Below, piece after piece: positions 51,003-59,964 of a stretch of 64,000 nucleotides of DNA. The stretch comes from CAVQRB01 sp963715055 (GTDB lineage: Bacteria > Pseudomonadota > Alphaproteobacteria > Rhodobacterales > Rhodobacteraceae). The stretch is taken from the NCBI GenBank assembly GCA_963715055.1, contig CAVQRB010000002.1, forward strand, positions 496,001-560,000, read 5' to 3'. The translations under genes and the position numbers were made by a program. The notes under the pieces are model-generated. The model did no database searches. It was not told the DNA's origin and saw nothing but the letters and a program-made list of their open reading frames with translations. Numbering within the stretch: the first letter of the stretch is position 1; every line of letters starts with the position of its first letter.

Positions 51003-52003
51003 AGGAACTTCACCAATGACAACTGCGAGCTGCGTACTGTTACGGAGTAGAGACTTTGGAGGTGAAATTGAACATTCTCCAATGCCGTCGCCGTGTCAAA
51101 GGGATCTGCAAGCAAGAGTGCGTTTCGCGCAAATTCGATACTCGTTTCTTCCGCTACATTACGCGCAGAAATCACTTCGATCCGCTGCTGTGTTAATCCG
51201 ATTTTCGACCTCAAACTCGTAAGCTGATCTTGATTCGACTGCAATCCAATCCCTGTCATCCGGAAGAATTCCAGTTTTGCATCGACTGAAAGAGACAGCG
51301 ACGGATCGTCAGCAAGAGAAGCAAGCGCGGTGTGCATCAAAAGATCTTTGATCGCCGGATCGGTTACCTTTACGTCGAGCGGGATCTTTTCCGTTTCAGA
51401 GAGCGAGAAAGGTGCCAGTGCGACCGATGAGCCATCGTAAATTTCGGTATCGAATCCAAGCGGATCAGCAAACCATGTCTTTGCCGCATTCAATATACCA
51501 ACCGGTGTCGTTTCGCCCGCAACCGCCAGACGCAGTCGATCAATCAGAACGTCAGCAGACGGCAAAGGCGTTCGGTTTGTGGCTGTGCCTGCGAACAAAC
51601 TGAGTCCAGCGATGTCATCGTTGAGCGAGCTGACGATATTCTCCAACTGCGTTCGTGCATTCTGCGCCGGATTGCCCGAAACGATTCCGATCGGTCCCCC
51701 GCTAGCGAGCAGCAAGTCGAGACCCAGTTGACCACCAGCGTCCTGAACCCTCTCGAGAGACGCCTGCATGGCGGCAGTCAGATATCCGGCTTCCGTATTT
51801 GCGACGGAATATCCTTTGAATGTTTCCAAAGACCGCTCCAGGCTGGTCAGATAGTTATGGTTGCCTGCCAGGACCTCTCGGACATCCGCAACCTTTCCGC
51901 TTGATAGCTCGTCAGTCAAGCGGTTCAGATCCAAGCGCAGAGCAACGCTTCTCCTTTGAAAAAGGAATGACTGGGCCAGGTCGCCAATGCTGCTGGAACT
52001 CAT
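50999..52003 (-). CDS. flgL: flagellar hook-associated protein FlgL (HAP3)
   Basis: A 334-residue flagellin-like junction protein. The N-terminal D0/D1 helices (SFLFQRRSVALRLDLNRLTDELSSGKVADVREVL) and C-terminal helix (LRSKIGLTQQRIEVISARNVAEETSIEFARNALL) frame a variable middle. It joins hook and filament. The stop overlaps the flgI start by four bases (ATGA). There is one base between flgK and flgL. Confidence 0.92.
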   Translation of the reverse strand: MSSSSIGDLAQSFLFQRRSVALRLDLNRLTDELSSGKVADVREVLAGNHNYLTSLERSLETFKGYSVANTEAGYLTAAMQASLERVQDAGGQLGLDLLLASGGPIGIVSGNPAQNARTQLENIVSSLNDDIAGLSLFAGTATNRTPLPSADVLIDRLRLAVAGETTPVGILNAAKTWFADPLGFDTEIYDGSSVALAPFSLSETEKIPLDVKVTDPAIKDLLMHTALASLADDPSLSLSVDAKLEFFRMTGIGLQSNQDQLTSLRSKIGLTQQRIEVISARNVAEETSIEFARNALLLADPFDTATALENVQFHLQSLYSVTVRSSQLSLVKFL

Positions 52004-52004
52004 T

Positions 52005-53450
52005 TTATATCCTCAGAATTGCTTGCATCATTTCGTCGGCCGCCTGGATCATTCTCGCATTGGCCGCGTAGGACTGTTCGATCAACAGCAGTCTTTGCAT
52101 CTGCTCATCGGTGTCGACACCTTCAGCCAAAAGGAGTTGCGTCAACTCGTCGAACTGAGACGAGGCGAAACTCAATGACTGTTCCGCCTGGTATCTGTCG
52201 AGACCGAACTGAGAGGTCAGAGTTGCAACGAGATTGATGGACGAAAATGCGCCAGAACCGAACGAACCCGAAACGGGGGGTCTTTTTTCAGCAAGACGCT
52301 CCGACAAGCTTTGAATCAGACGCGCATCTCCGACCTCACCAGGCGAAGCAGCGTTGAGCCCGTCTCTGATCCGCCATGCCTCGCCGCCCTGGCGGCTGTC
52401 AACGGCAGCGTTCAGGGAGAGCCGAGACGACAAGCCGATCTCATTCAAGGGATCGAAGGCGGAGCCCTCATCGGTGAAAATTCCCGCATCCCCCGGGCTC
52501 AAGGTTGGATCGAGTGTGGGATCCTGAAACCTCTCCACCAGGTCACGCGCGAGTGCGTCCAATTGAGACTGCGCATGTGTGCCCAACTCATCCCTGATTT
52601 CGAAATGCGCAGCGATTGATCCACCCTTGAGTGCGCCGTTCTGGCTGTCCGTTCTGACTGAAACGCCATTGATCATCAAGCCGGACAAGGAGCCCGAACC
52701 CAGCGTCATGTATGGGGTCACTTGATTGACAGCCTCAAACTCGATCTTTGCAACGCTGCCGTCGAGAAGTATCGCGCCTCCTGTAGAGTAGAGAGCGACC
52801 TGGCCATTTTCGCGCTGAATCTGACGCACTGGCACAAGCGCACTGATCTCGTCGATGATGGCCTGGCGATTATCCTCCAGGGCAGAGGTATCGCCGCCCA
52901 GCGCCTGGGTTCTCGTGATCCGCTCATTGACTTCCTTCACCGAGTTCAAGGCCGTGCTGAGCCTGTCTATCTCGATGCCAAGAGACCGATCCGCTTGGCT
53001 GCGAGCCTCCTGAACTTCGTTTGACGTTCTGGAAATCAGACCAATCAAATCGCGGGCGGAATTGACCACACCTTCGAGCCGCTCGGGCGCATCGGGTCGC
53101 GCAGCCGCCACGACGAGATTGCTTTCCAGTTCCGCAAATCGTGCGGCGAGCGAGTTTGGTTCATCAGGCAAACCAATCGTATTTTCGAGATCCGTCAGGA
53201 AACTGGTTCTCGCCGTTGCGTTGGCGAAGCTGGCTTCAGCCTGTCTCTTGTCAGACAGGAGCCCGGGGTCAACGTTGCGCATAACACCATTGATCTGCAC
53301 CCCACCCAATTGCGAGGAGGACAGTCCCAACTGCCGCACACCATATCCTGGCGTCAGGGCATTCGCGATATTCGACGAAACAACTTCCGACGAGCGCCCC
53401 GCGGCACGCAGTCCGGTCATCGCATTCGACAGCGCTCCAGAAATCGTCAT
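52005..53450 (-). CDS. flgK: flagellar hook-associated protein FlgK (HAP1)
   Basis: A 481-residue protein with the rod/hook start TISGALSNAMTGLRAAGRSSEVVSSNIANALTPGYG and the FlgK-type middle (RLEGVVNSARDLIGLISRTSNEVQEARSQADR). It ends in FDELTQLLLAEGVDTDEQMQRLLLIEQSYAANARMIQAADEMMQAIL, the C-terminal D0 helix. It caps the hook before FlgL. ATG 53450 is preceded by AGGAGGCTCGCC on the minus strand. Confidence 0.94.
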   Translation of the reverse strand: MTISGALSNAMTGLRAAGRSSEVVSSNIANALTPGYGVRQLGLSSSQLGGVQINGVMRNVDPGLLSDKRQAEASFANATARTSFLTDLENTIGLPDEPNSLAARFAELESNLVVAAARPDAPERLEGVVNSARDLIGLISRTSNEVQEARSQADRSLGIEIDRLSTALNSVKEVNERITRTQALGGDTSALEDNRQAIIDEISALVPVRQIQRENGQVALYSTGGAILLDGSVAKIEFEAVNQVTPYMTLGSGSLSGLMINGVSVRTDSQNGALKGGSIAAHFEIRDELGTHAQSQLDALARDLVERFQDPTLDPTLSPGDAGIFTDEGSAFDPLNEIGLSSRLSLNAAVDSRQGGEAWRIRDGLNAASPGEVGDARLIQSLSERLAEKRPPVSGSFGSGAFSSINLVATLTSQFGLDRYQAEQSLSFASSQFDELTQLLLAEGVDTDEQMQRLLLIEQSYAANARMIQAADEMMQAILRI

Positions 53451-53485
53451 GGCGAGCCTCCTAAAAAGACAGTGTCATCTTTTGG

Positions 53486-54796
53486 TTAGCGTTTGATGTT
53501 GGTCGTTTCCTGCAGCATCTCGTCAACAGTCTGAATGACCTTCGCATTGGAGGAATAAGCTCGTTGTGTCTTGATCATATCGGTCAACTCGCCAGCAACA
53601 TCCGTGGTGCTCTCTTCCCGCGCAAAGGATACGATGTCACCCGTAGGACCGTCGCCGGCATCCCAGAGAAAGAACGAACCGCTTTCCCGAGAGGGCAGAT
53701 AGGTCTGGCTGTCGAAAGCCTGCAAACCGTTCGGATTCGAAACGTTCACCAGCGGCACCTTGTAGATCGTGCGGATTTCACCAGTATCGAAGGTCGCACG
53801 CACGAAACCGTTGGGATCCACATCCACGCCGACGAAGTTACCGATTGCAGACCCGTCTTTCGTTACCGAAATCGGTGCGAAACTATAGGACAGCTGGGAC
53901 AAACCCTCGGTGTCACCAATCGCCCCGATGTCTATTTCGATAGGACCGGCGCCCACATTTATGGTCAACAGGCCTGTTGCTGGATCATAGGGGCTGCTTC
54001 CAGGCGCCGGAACGACAGATGCGAGACTTCCACCCCCGGTTCGTGCGTCATTGAAGGCAAGAGTATATTGACCGATTGAGACCGTTGGGTTCGTCGAATC
54101 GAACAACTCCATCGTCCACTCGTTGCTCGCAGGCGCACCGGCAGCAGGCACGGTCGGCGCAAAGGTAATGTTGACGCTTTGCGATGTGCCGAGGTTGTCG
54201 AAATACTCCACCGATATCTGCTCGCTCAGACCGGGCGCACCCGCCTGGGTCGAGGTTGCCGGCAGGTTGATGCCGAGGGACATGGAGGTTGTCGGGTTTC
54301 CTGCCAATTGGCCGGTGTTGATCCGGACAGGTTGCAGACCGTCAGCCGTATCACGCGGATAGGGCGGAATTGTACCGTTCGGAAGCGCCGGCCATCCCAT
54401 CAGGACGAGACCGGATTGTGAGGTGAGGTATCCTTGCGAGTCAGTCCGAAACGACCCGGTTGTGGCCATAAACATCTGCGCGTTCGTACCAGCAGTCTTG
54501 ACCTGCGCGGCCTGGGCAACTGGAAGCATACCCTTGCCGCGGACCGCAAGATCCGTGGCATTTGACGTTGATACAAGGGTGCCACGTTGATCGATGAGGC
54601 GTTGCGAATCTGCGCGAACGCCGCCGGCGACATAGGACCCGCCACCCGAAGACAGCACCATCGATTCGAAATTCGTTTCCACCCGCTTGTATCCGAACGT
54701 CGATGAGTTAGCGATATTGTCCGAAATCGACGCCAATCGCTGTGCATTGGTCTGCAATCCCGCGACACCGGCATTGAGCGAGGAGGAAATCGACAT
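53486..54796 (-). CDS. flgE: flagellar hook protein FlgE
   Basis: A 436-residue hook subunit. The start SISSSLNAGVAGLQTNAQRLASISDNIANSSTFGYKRVETNFESMV carries the rod/hook family motif. The middle has the FlgE region LVLMGWPALPNGTIPPYPRDTADGLQPV and GVDVDPNGFVRATFDTGEIRTIYKVPL. The C-terminus is MIKTQRAYSSNAKVIQTVDEMLQETTNI. ATG 54796 is used; a GTG two codons earlier is possible. A CtrA-like half-site pair lies about 60 bases upstream. Confidence 0.95.
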   Translation of the reverse strand: MSISSSLNAGVAGLQTNAQRLASISDNIANSSTFGYKRVETNFESMVLSSGGGSYVAGGVRADSQRLIDQRGTLVSTSNATDLAVRGKGMLPVAQAAQVKTAGTNAQMFMATTGSFRTDSQGYLTSQSGLVLMGWPALPNGTIPPYPRDTADGLQPVRINTGQLAGNPTTSMSLGINLPATSTQAGAPGLSEQISVEYFDNLGTSQSVNITFAPTVPAAGAPASNEWTMELFDSTNPTVSIGQYTLAFNDARTGGGSLASVVPAPGSSPYDPATGLLTINVGAGPIEIDIGAIGDTEGLSQLSYSFAPISVTKDGSAIGNFVGVDVDPNGFVRATFDTGEIRTIYKVPLVNVSNPNGLQAFDSQTYLPSRESGSFFLWDAGDGPTGDIVSFAREESTTDVAGELTDMIKTQRAYSSNAKVIQTVDEMLQETTNIKR

Positions 54797-54850
54797 GGGC
54801 ACGCCTTTCTGATGTGATGGTCTGGTGACCTAACAGATAGCTGCCCGAGC

Positions 54851-54865
54851 TTAATGCGGTGCTAA
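54851..54865 (-). promoter_or_regulatory. CtrA-box-like motif upstream of flgE
   Basis: On the minus strand TTAG-N7-TTAA, one base off the CtrA consensus TTAA-N7-TTAA, 55 bases upstream of flgE. CtrA controls flagellar genes in Rhodobacterales. One such match may also occur by chance. Confidence 0.4.
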
Positions 54866-54896
54866 CAGATAAAATCCGCCTTATTTCAGCCTCAAT

Positions 54897-55733
54897 TCAA
54901 CGCAGCAGAATGATTTCGACACGGTCATTGCGGGCCGCCAGCGGATTTGAGTGTGCAAGCTCCCGGTCCGCATGGCCGGTAACCCGCTGCATGCGCTGGG
55001 TATGGACCTGATTGCCTTCGATCATTTCGCGGGTACGTGACGCGCGCTGATAGGACATCTCCCAAACGGGATTGTTCAGCAGAACCATAGGCTTACCGCG
55101 CACATGACCTTCGATCGCAATGCTGTTCTCCACCAGCCGTGAGACTTCCGACACCAAATCGATCAATGCGACGAACAACTCGGTCGGTTGATCGCCATCG
55201 CCTTCGAAAATCGGGGTGTCTTCAAGCGCGAAGAGCTCGATGACCAATCCCTCATCAGTGATACGGGTGTTTACATGTTCAAGCACATTGTCGATGACCG
55301 TGCTTTCGCCTCCCCGGCCCAGCAGTTCATCGACCAGCGCTTGAAGCTCCGCGTCGGAACTCCGTTCGGCACCGCCGTCGTCCTGCGTACCGGAGTCACC
55401 GCGGGCCTGCTCTTTTTGCGTGGCGTGCTGCGCCGAGGCCCCAAGACCATTCTGCGGCAAGGTTTCTTCCGAGAAAATGCTATCGCCACCGAATGCGCCA
55501 TCGCCACCGCCAGAAATGCGGTTTACCGGAATGGTCGGCGAGAAGTAGTCGGCCAGACCCTGCCTTTGTTGCTCAGTCGTTGCATTCAACAGCCACATCA
55601 TCATGAAAAAAGCCATCATTGCAGTCACGAAGTCGGCATATGCCACCTTCCAGGCGCCACCATGGTGTCCGCCCGCTACAACTTTCTTTTTTCTCTTGAT
55701 GATGACTGGTGCCAGATTGCTCTGCGCGCCCAT
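54897..55733 (-). CDS. motB: flagellar motor stator protein MotB
   Basis: A 278-residue protein. The N-terminal MotB plug (GGAWKVAYADFVTAMMAFFMMMWLLNATTEQQ) has the essential proton-binding Asp34. A low-complexity acidic linker (DSGTQDDGGAERSSDAE) follows. The C-terminal OmpA-like domain (SIAIEGHVRGKPMVLLN, YQRASRTREMIEG, GHADRELAHSNPLAARNDRVEIILL) binds peptidoglycan. It pairs with MotA, which is not in this window. A motif shared with the flgB upstream region lies 48 bases before its start. Confidence 0.95.
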   Translation of the reverse strand: MGAQSNLAPVIIKRKKKVVAGGHHGGAWKVAYADFVTAMMAFFMMMWLLNATTEQQRQGLADYFSPTIPVNRISGGGDGAFGGDSIFSEETLPQNGLGASAQHATQKEQARGDSGTQDDGGAERSSDAELQALVDELLGRGGESTVIDNVLEHVNTRITDEGLVIELFALEDTPIFEGDGDQPTELFVALIDLVSEVSRLVENSIAIEGHVRGKPMVLLNNPVWEMSYQRASRTREMIEGNQVHTQRMQRVTGHADRELAHSNPLAARNDRVEIILLR

Positions 55734-55780
55734 ATCTCCACCACTCTTAAATCACCCGAAGGCAGTCTTAGCGGCGAGTT

Positions 55781-55797
55781 GTTTCAGTAGGCTTAAC
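55781..55797 (-). promoter_or_regulatory. motif shared by the motB and flgB upstream regions
   Basis: On the minus strand GTTAAGCCTACTGAAAC, 48 bases before the motB start. GTTAAGCCTTGATGAAAC occurs upstream of flgB on the plus strand (61334-61351); the two match except for a 2- versus 3-base centre. It contains a TTAA half-site as used by CtrA. Only two copies are seen here. Confidence 0.4.
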
Positions 55798-55905
55798 GAG
55801 GCCCGGATATCTGAACTTCCTTTCCGAAAATCGAAGAACGCGAGTTTCTCGATCTGTCAAAAAGGTCTTTTCCGTGCAACCGCGCCTCACGAAGCGGTGG
55901 CCGGT

Positions 55906-56799
55906 CTAGGGCGCTGCCGACCTGGCTCGATCCAGGGTCAATTGTTTTTGCCTTTCCCTGAACCTTTGCTTGTCCTCATCCGACGTTTCATCGACGCAGT
56001 GATGACAACTGACGCCGGCCTCATACTCCGGGCGTTCCGTGTCGCCGGGCCGGATCGGACGCCGACACCCGTGACAGAGCAGGTATTGGCCCTCTTCAAG
56101 GCCATGCCGAACACTTACGCGGTTATCGAACACGAAGCACTCGCCGTGCCATGCGCTTTGTGACTCAGGCACTTCCTCGAGGTATTTCAGGATCCCGCCC
56201 TTGAGATGAAAGACGTCCTCGACGCCCTGTCCGAGCAGGAAATTCGTTGATTTCTCGCATCGAATGCCGCCCGTGCAGAACATCGCGATCTTCTTGTTGT
56301 GGAACCTAGCCTTATTCGCCTCCCACCAGCCGGGAAAATCACCGAAGCTGGATGTTTTCGGATCAATGGCACCCTCGAACGTGCCGATGGCCACTTCATA
56401 ATCATTGCGCGTGTCGATCACAGCGACATCGGGCTGCGCGATCAGGTCATTCCAGTCCTTTGCCTCGACATAGTGACCGACCCTGGCGCGTGGATCGATA
56501 TCGGGCTGCCCCATGGTCACGATCTCCCGCTTCAGCCGCACCTTCATCCTGCCGAACGGCGGCGTGTTGCTGAAGGACTCCTTCCATTCGAGATCGGCAC
56601 AGCCCGGCAGACCCCGGATATGCGCGAGCACCGCTTCGATGCCATTGTGCGGCCCGGCAATGGTTCCATTGATGCCTTCCGTGGCCAGCAGCAGCGAACC
56701 ACGCACCTCCATACGCAGACACAGGTCCAGCAGGGCAGGCTTGAGACCCGCCGGATCCGGAAACCGGGTGAAATGATAGAGAGCCACAATCCTGAACAT
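55906..56799 (-). CDS. trhO: tRNA uridine(34) hydroxylase TrhO
   Basis: A 297-residue rhodanese-domain protein. The N-terminal acylphosphatase-like part has GSLLLATEGINGTIAG. The rhodanese domain has the active loop MFCTGGIRCEKSTNF with the catalytic Cys. Then HLKGGILKYLEEVP and WHGECFVFDNRVSVRHGL. A C-terminal zinc-binding segment has CHGC and CHHC. TrhO makes 5-hydroxyuridine at the wobble base of tRNAs. It was read from ATG 56799; a start at 56883 lacks family similarity. It is divergent from pncA. Confidence 0.95.
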   Translation of the reverse strand: MFRIVALYHFTRFPDPAGLKPALLDLCLRMEVRGSLLLATEGINGTIAGPHNGIEAVLAHIRGLPGCADLEWKESFSNTPPFGRMKVRLKREIVTMGQPDIDPRARVGHYVEAKDWNDLIAQPDVAVIDTRNDYEVAIGTFEGAIDPKTSSFGDFPGWWEANKARFHNKKIAMFCTGGIRCEKSTNFLLGQGVEDVFHLKGGILKYLEEVPESQSAWHGECFVFDNRVSVRHGLEEGQYLLCHGCRRPIRPGDTERPEYEAGVSCHHCVDETSDEDKQRFRERQKQLTLDRARSAAP

Positions 56800-56937
56800 G
56801 GGCGACCAGATACGCTTCCTGAAACCCGCAGGCAAGGGTGGAGCGGACGAACAGGTCACGCGCGGAGGCAGCATCGTCGCCATTGACCTCGACCTCTGCC
56901 ACCCTTAGGCAAAAGTCGAGAATGGAGAGCCTGACCG

Positions 56938-57546
56938 ATGCAACACGCGCTGATCGTGATCGATGTTCAGAACGATTTCTGCCCGGGCGGCGCGCTGGCA
57001 GTTCCCGAAGGCGCCGCCATCGTGGATGGAATCAACGCACTGATGGAGGACGCGGAAGCGGTCATCCTCACTCAGGACTGGCATCCAGCGGGCCATTCCT
57101 CCTTCGCCTCGTCACATGCCGGCAGGAACCCATATGACATGATCGAGATGCCCTATGGACAGCAGGTTCTCTGGCCGGATCATTGCATTCAGGGAAGCGC
57201 GGGCGCGGAGTTCCACCAGACACTTAACAAGAATGCCGCCGACCTGATCATCCGCAAGGGTTTCAACCCGGACATCGACAGCTACTCGGCCTTCTTCGAG
57301 AACGATCATAAAACGCCTACCGGGCTGGAAGGCTACCTGCGCACGCGCGGAATAACGCGCCTGACAATGGTCGGTCTGGCACTGGATTTCTGCGTGAACT
57401 ATTCAGCCGTGGATGCGGCGCGGTCGGGTTTCGACGTGACCGTGCGCTCCGATCTCTGCCGCGCGATTGATCTCAACGGATCGCTGGACGCGGCACTGAC
57501 CGCGATGCGCGCCTCAGGCGTGAAAGTGAGCAATACCAATGGTTGA
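56938..57546 (+). CDS. pncA: nicotinamidase
   Basis: A 202-residue cysteine hydrolase. Catalytic residues: Asp9 in VIDVQNDFCPGGAL, the lysine of IIRKGFNPDIDSYS, and the cysteine of ALDFCVNYSAVDAARSGF. The metal site is TQDWHPAGHSSF. It converts nicotinamide to nicotinate. Its last eight bases overlap the start of pncB, the enzyme that uses the product, so the pair is a two-step NAD salvage operon. Confidence 0.95.
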   Translation: MQHALIVIDVQNDFCPGGALAVPEGAAIVDGINALMEDAEAVILTQDWHPAGHSSFASSHAGRNPYDMIEMPYGQQVLWPDHCIQGSAGAEFHQTLNKNAADLIIRKGFNPDIDSYSAFFENDHKTPTGLEGYLRTRGITRLTMVGLALDFCVNYSAVDAARSGFDVTVRSDLCRAIDLNGSLDAALTAMRASGVKVSNTNG

Positions 57547-58831
57547 TATCGCCACACGGGTCTGGAACCACAAGTGGAAGATCGATCCAATCGTCCGGTC
57601 GCTGATCGACACGGATTTCTACAAACTGCTGATGTGCCAATCGGTGTTCCGCAACAAGCCGGAAACACGCGTCACTTTCAGCCTGATCAACCGCTCCAAA
57701 CATGTACCACTGGCCGAGCTGATCGATGAGGGAGAATTGCGCGAACAACTCGACCACATCAGGTCCCTGTCGCTGTCGCGCGGAGAAAGCACCTGGCTGC
57801 GCGGCAATACCTTCTACGGCAAGCGACAGATGTTCCGGTCGGATTTCATGGAATGGTTCGAAGCGCTCCGGTTGCCGCCCTATTACCTCGAACGGAAGGG
57901 CGACCAGTATGAACTGACTTTCGAAGGCAATTGGCCCGAAGTGATGCTCTGGGAAATCCCGGCACTTGCCGTCCTGATGGAGCTGCGCGGGCGCTCGGTC
58001 CTCAACCGGATGGGCAAGTTCGAGCTTCAGGTTCTCTATGCCCGCGCCATGACCCGCGTCTGGGAGAAGATCGAGGCCATGCGCGACCTGCGCGGTCTTT
58101 CGATCGCTGATTTCGGCACAAGGCGGCGGCACAGCTATCTCTGGCAGGACTGGTGTGTTCAGGCCATGCAGGAAGGGCTGGGGACGGCCTTCACCGGGAC
58201 CTCGAACTGCAAGATCGCGATGACGCGGGAGCTGGAAGCCATCGGGACCAATGCCCATGAATTGCCGATGGTCTACGCGGCCTTGTCCGAAACCGATGCG
58301 GACCTTGCCCGTGCGCCCTACGATGTCCTGTCCGACTGGCATGAGGAGCATGACGGCAATCTGCGCATCATTTTGCCCGATACATTCGGCACCGCGGGGT
58401 TCCTGCAAAACGCCCCGGACTGGCTGGCGGGATGGACGGGCATCCGCATCGACAGCGGGGATCCCGCGACCGCGGCCGAACTGGCGATCAAATGGTGGCA
58501 GGAACGCGGGGAGGATCCGCGAACCAAACGCATCATCTTCAGCGACGGCCTGGACGTGGACAAGATCAGGACGCTGCACCAGCAGTTTTCCGGTCGCGTG
58601 AACGTGTCCTTCGGATGGGGGACACTTCTGACCAACGACTTCCGCGATCTGGTGCCCGATGACAGCCTCGCACCCTTCTCGCTTGTCTGCAAAGCCGTCG
58701 AGGCCAATGGCCGCCCGACGGTCAAACTATCCGACAACCCCAACAAGGCCATGGGCCCGGCTTCCGAAATCGAACGCTACAAACGGGTTTTCGGCGTCGG
58801 GCAACAACGCGCGCAAGCCGTGATCGTCTGA
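57539..58831 (+). CDS. pncB: nicotinate phosphoribosyltransferase
   Basis: A 430-residue enzyme. IRSLIDTDFYKLLMCQSVFR-type start (SLIDTDFYKLLMCQSVF), SIADFGTRRRHSYLWQDWCV, FTGTSNCKIAM, GIRIDSGDPATAAELAIKWW and FSFGWGTLLTN-like VSFGWGTLLTNDFRDL match PncB. It makes nicotinate mononucleotide from nicotinate and PRPP. It overlaps pncA by eight bases. A terminator follows. Confidence 0.96.
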   Translation: MVDIATRVWNHKWKIDPIVRSLIDTDFYKLLMCQSVFRNKPETRVTFSLINRSKHVPLAELIDEGELREQLDHIRSLSLSRGESTWLRGNTFYGKRQMFRSDFMEWFEALRLPPYYLERKGDQYELTFEGNWPEVMLWEIPALAVLMELRGRSVLNRMGKFELQVLYARAMTRVWEKIEAMRDLRGLSIADFGTRRRHSYLWQDWCVQAMQEGLGTAFTGTSNCKIAMTRELEAIGTNAHELPMVYAALSETDADLARAPYDVLSDWHEEHDGNLRIILPDTFGTAGFLQNAPDWLAGWTGIRIDSGDPATAAELAIKWWQERGEDPRTKRIIFSDGLDVDKIRTLHQQFSGRVNVSFGWGTLLTNDFRDLVPDDSLAPFSLVCKAVEANGRPTVKLSDNPNKAMGPASEIERYKRVFGVGQQRAQAVIV

Positions 58832-58854
58832 TCTTTCGCAAAGGTTGGCCGGAT

Positions 58855-58886
58855 CGCCGCACCCCGAAAGGCGCGGCGTCATTTTT
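58855..58886 (+). terminator. intrinsic terminator of pncAB
   Basis: CGCCGCACC, loop CCGAAA, GGCGCGGCG, then TCATTTTT. A 9-bp stem with one mismatch and T5 run, 23 bases after pncB. Confidence 0.78.
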
Positions 58887-58923
58887 GTGGATTACGTCGC
58901 AAGCCCGAAGTCGTTTCCGGCCT

Positions 58924-59316
58924 TCAGTTCAAGGCGAAGTCAGGAAGCACCGGCCCGCAGGTATGGGTTGCCCTGAACTCGCGGCGGGTGACGTCCTTCT
59001 GGCGCCGGTAGGTCGTGGTGGAATTCTCCGGCAACATGAGATGCAGACGCTCGCTCCGTCGCCGGATACCGATGCCTGTCTTCTTCGCGACCTTGTAGAG
59101 GTTGATCATCACCGTGGGTTTCGACCATCCGGTCTCCAGCATGATCTGCTCGACCGTCACACCGGCACCGAGAGCGGAGATGAGATAATCCGCTGCCGTG
59201 CCTTCATCCGGCAACCGAAGGTCGGAGTCATGTCTGGCGGGCATCACCAGAACCCGATCGGCCTCGCGGCCCTGCAGTGCTGCCAGTCTTCTTGATTTGG
59301 CTAAATCTATAATCAC
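58924..59316 (-). CDS. unknown protein with predicted helix-turn-helix
   Basis: A 130-residue basic protein from GTG 59316 (MIIDLAKSRRLAALQGREAD). The segment VTVEQIMLETGWSKPTVMINLYKVAKKTGIGI looks like a winged or homeodomain-like helix-turn-helix, close to the type in DUF3489 proteins. The C-terminus is Arg/Thr-rich (TTTYRRQKDVTRREFRATH). GAAAGGACAAGATC precedes the GTG. It lies between pncB and fliI; a role in flagellar control is only a guess. It is preceded by an AT-rich region with two short palindromes. Confidence 0.62.
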   Translation of the reverse strand: MIIDLAKSRRLAALQGREADRVLVMPARHDSDLRLPDEGTAADYLISALGAGVTVEQIMLETGWSKPTVMINLYKVAKKTGIGIRRRSERLHLMLPENSTTTYRRQKDVTRREFRATHTCGPVLPDFALN

Positions 59317-59964
59317 GATCTTGTCCTTTCTTTTAAATCAATTGTCGAAACGCGCGATTTCTTCCTCTGTGCGGGAGAATGAGGTCATCAGAAATGCTCT
59401 GCCGGTGCGAAGATCCTATACCCTGCGCATGGATCACAGAATCCCCTCGCATTCGCTTTGATGACCCTCCGGATGGGTCGAAAACCCTATCGGAACCACG
59501 TATCGACCTGCGGCAGATGCGCCGGTCGTCTCCCGTTCCCGAGCATCATTTCCCTGTCTGCTGGACATGTTTTCCCCCTTTCATCCACACCCTATTGAAA
59601 CCGGCATGGCACCATCTTTGCCCAAGTATTGCCATACTTCTGCTTGGTTTCAATTTTCTCGGTGAATCAACTGGGGAGCGGGAAACAGTCGCCTGGAAGA
59701 TCTGAATTTGTCGCACAAAGGCCGACACGCAAGGGTGGAAAATCGCACCATACGTCACTCAAATTATTGATATATATACATTATTAATGTTTCTTTCGAC
59801 TTTTCAATTGTCGATTGAAGATCACTACGCTCCAAAGCGAATCATCTGGCACCCAAGATGGCATCAAAGCCGCAAGAGTCTTCGCCGCTCGCCAAAAGCA
59901 CCCGAATAAGGCAGAACCATGGCAGAGGATGCGTCCGACCCGGCAAGGTCGTTCTGCGGCTTGT
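59317..59964. other. AT-rich gene-free stretch between fliI and the HTH-like gene
   Basis: 648 bases with no convincing gene. It contains AAGTATTGCCATACTT at 59624-59639 (6-bp arms, 4-base centre) and TTCAAT-N5-ATTGAA at 59803-59819. An AT-rich run with TATATATA lies near 59770. It likely holds the promoter of the HTH-like gene and the terminator of fliI; neither is clear. Confidence 0.5.
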
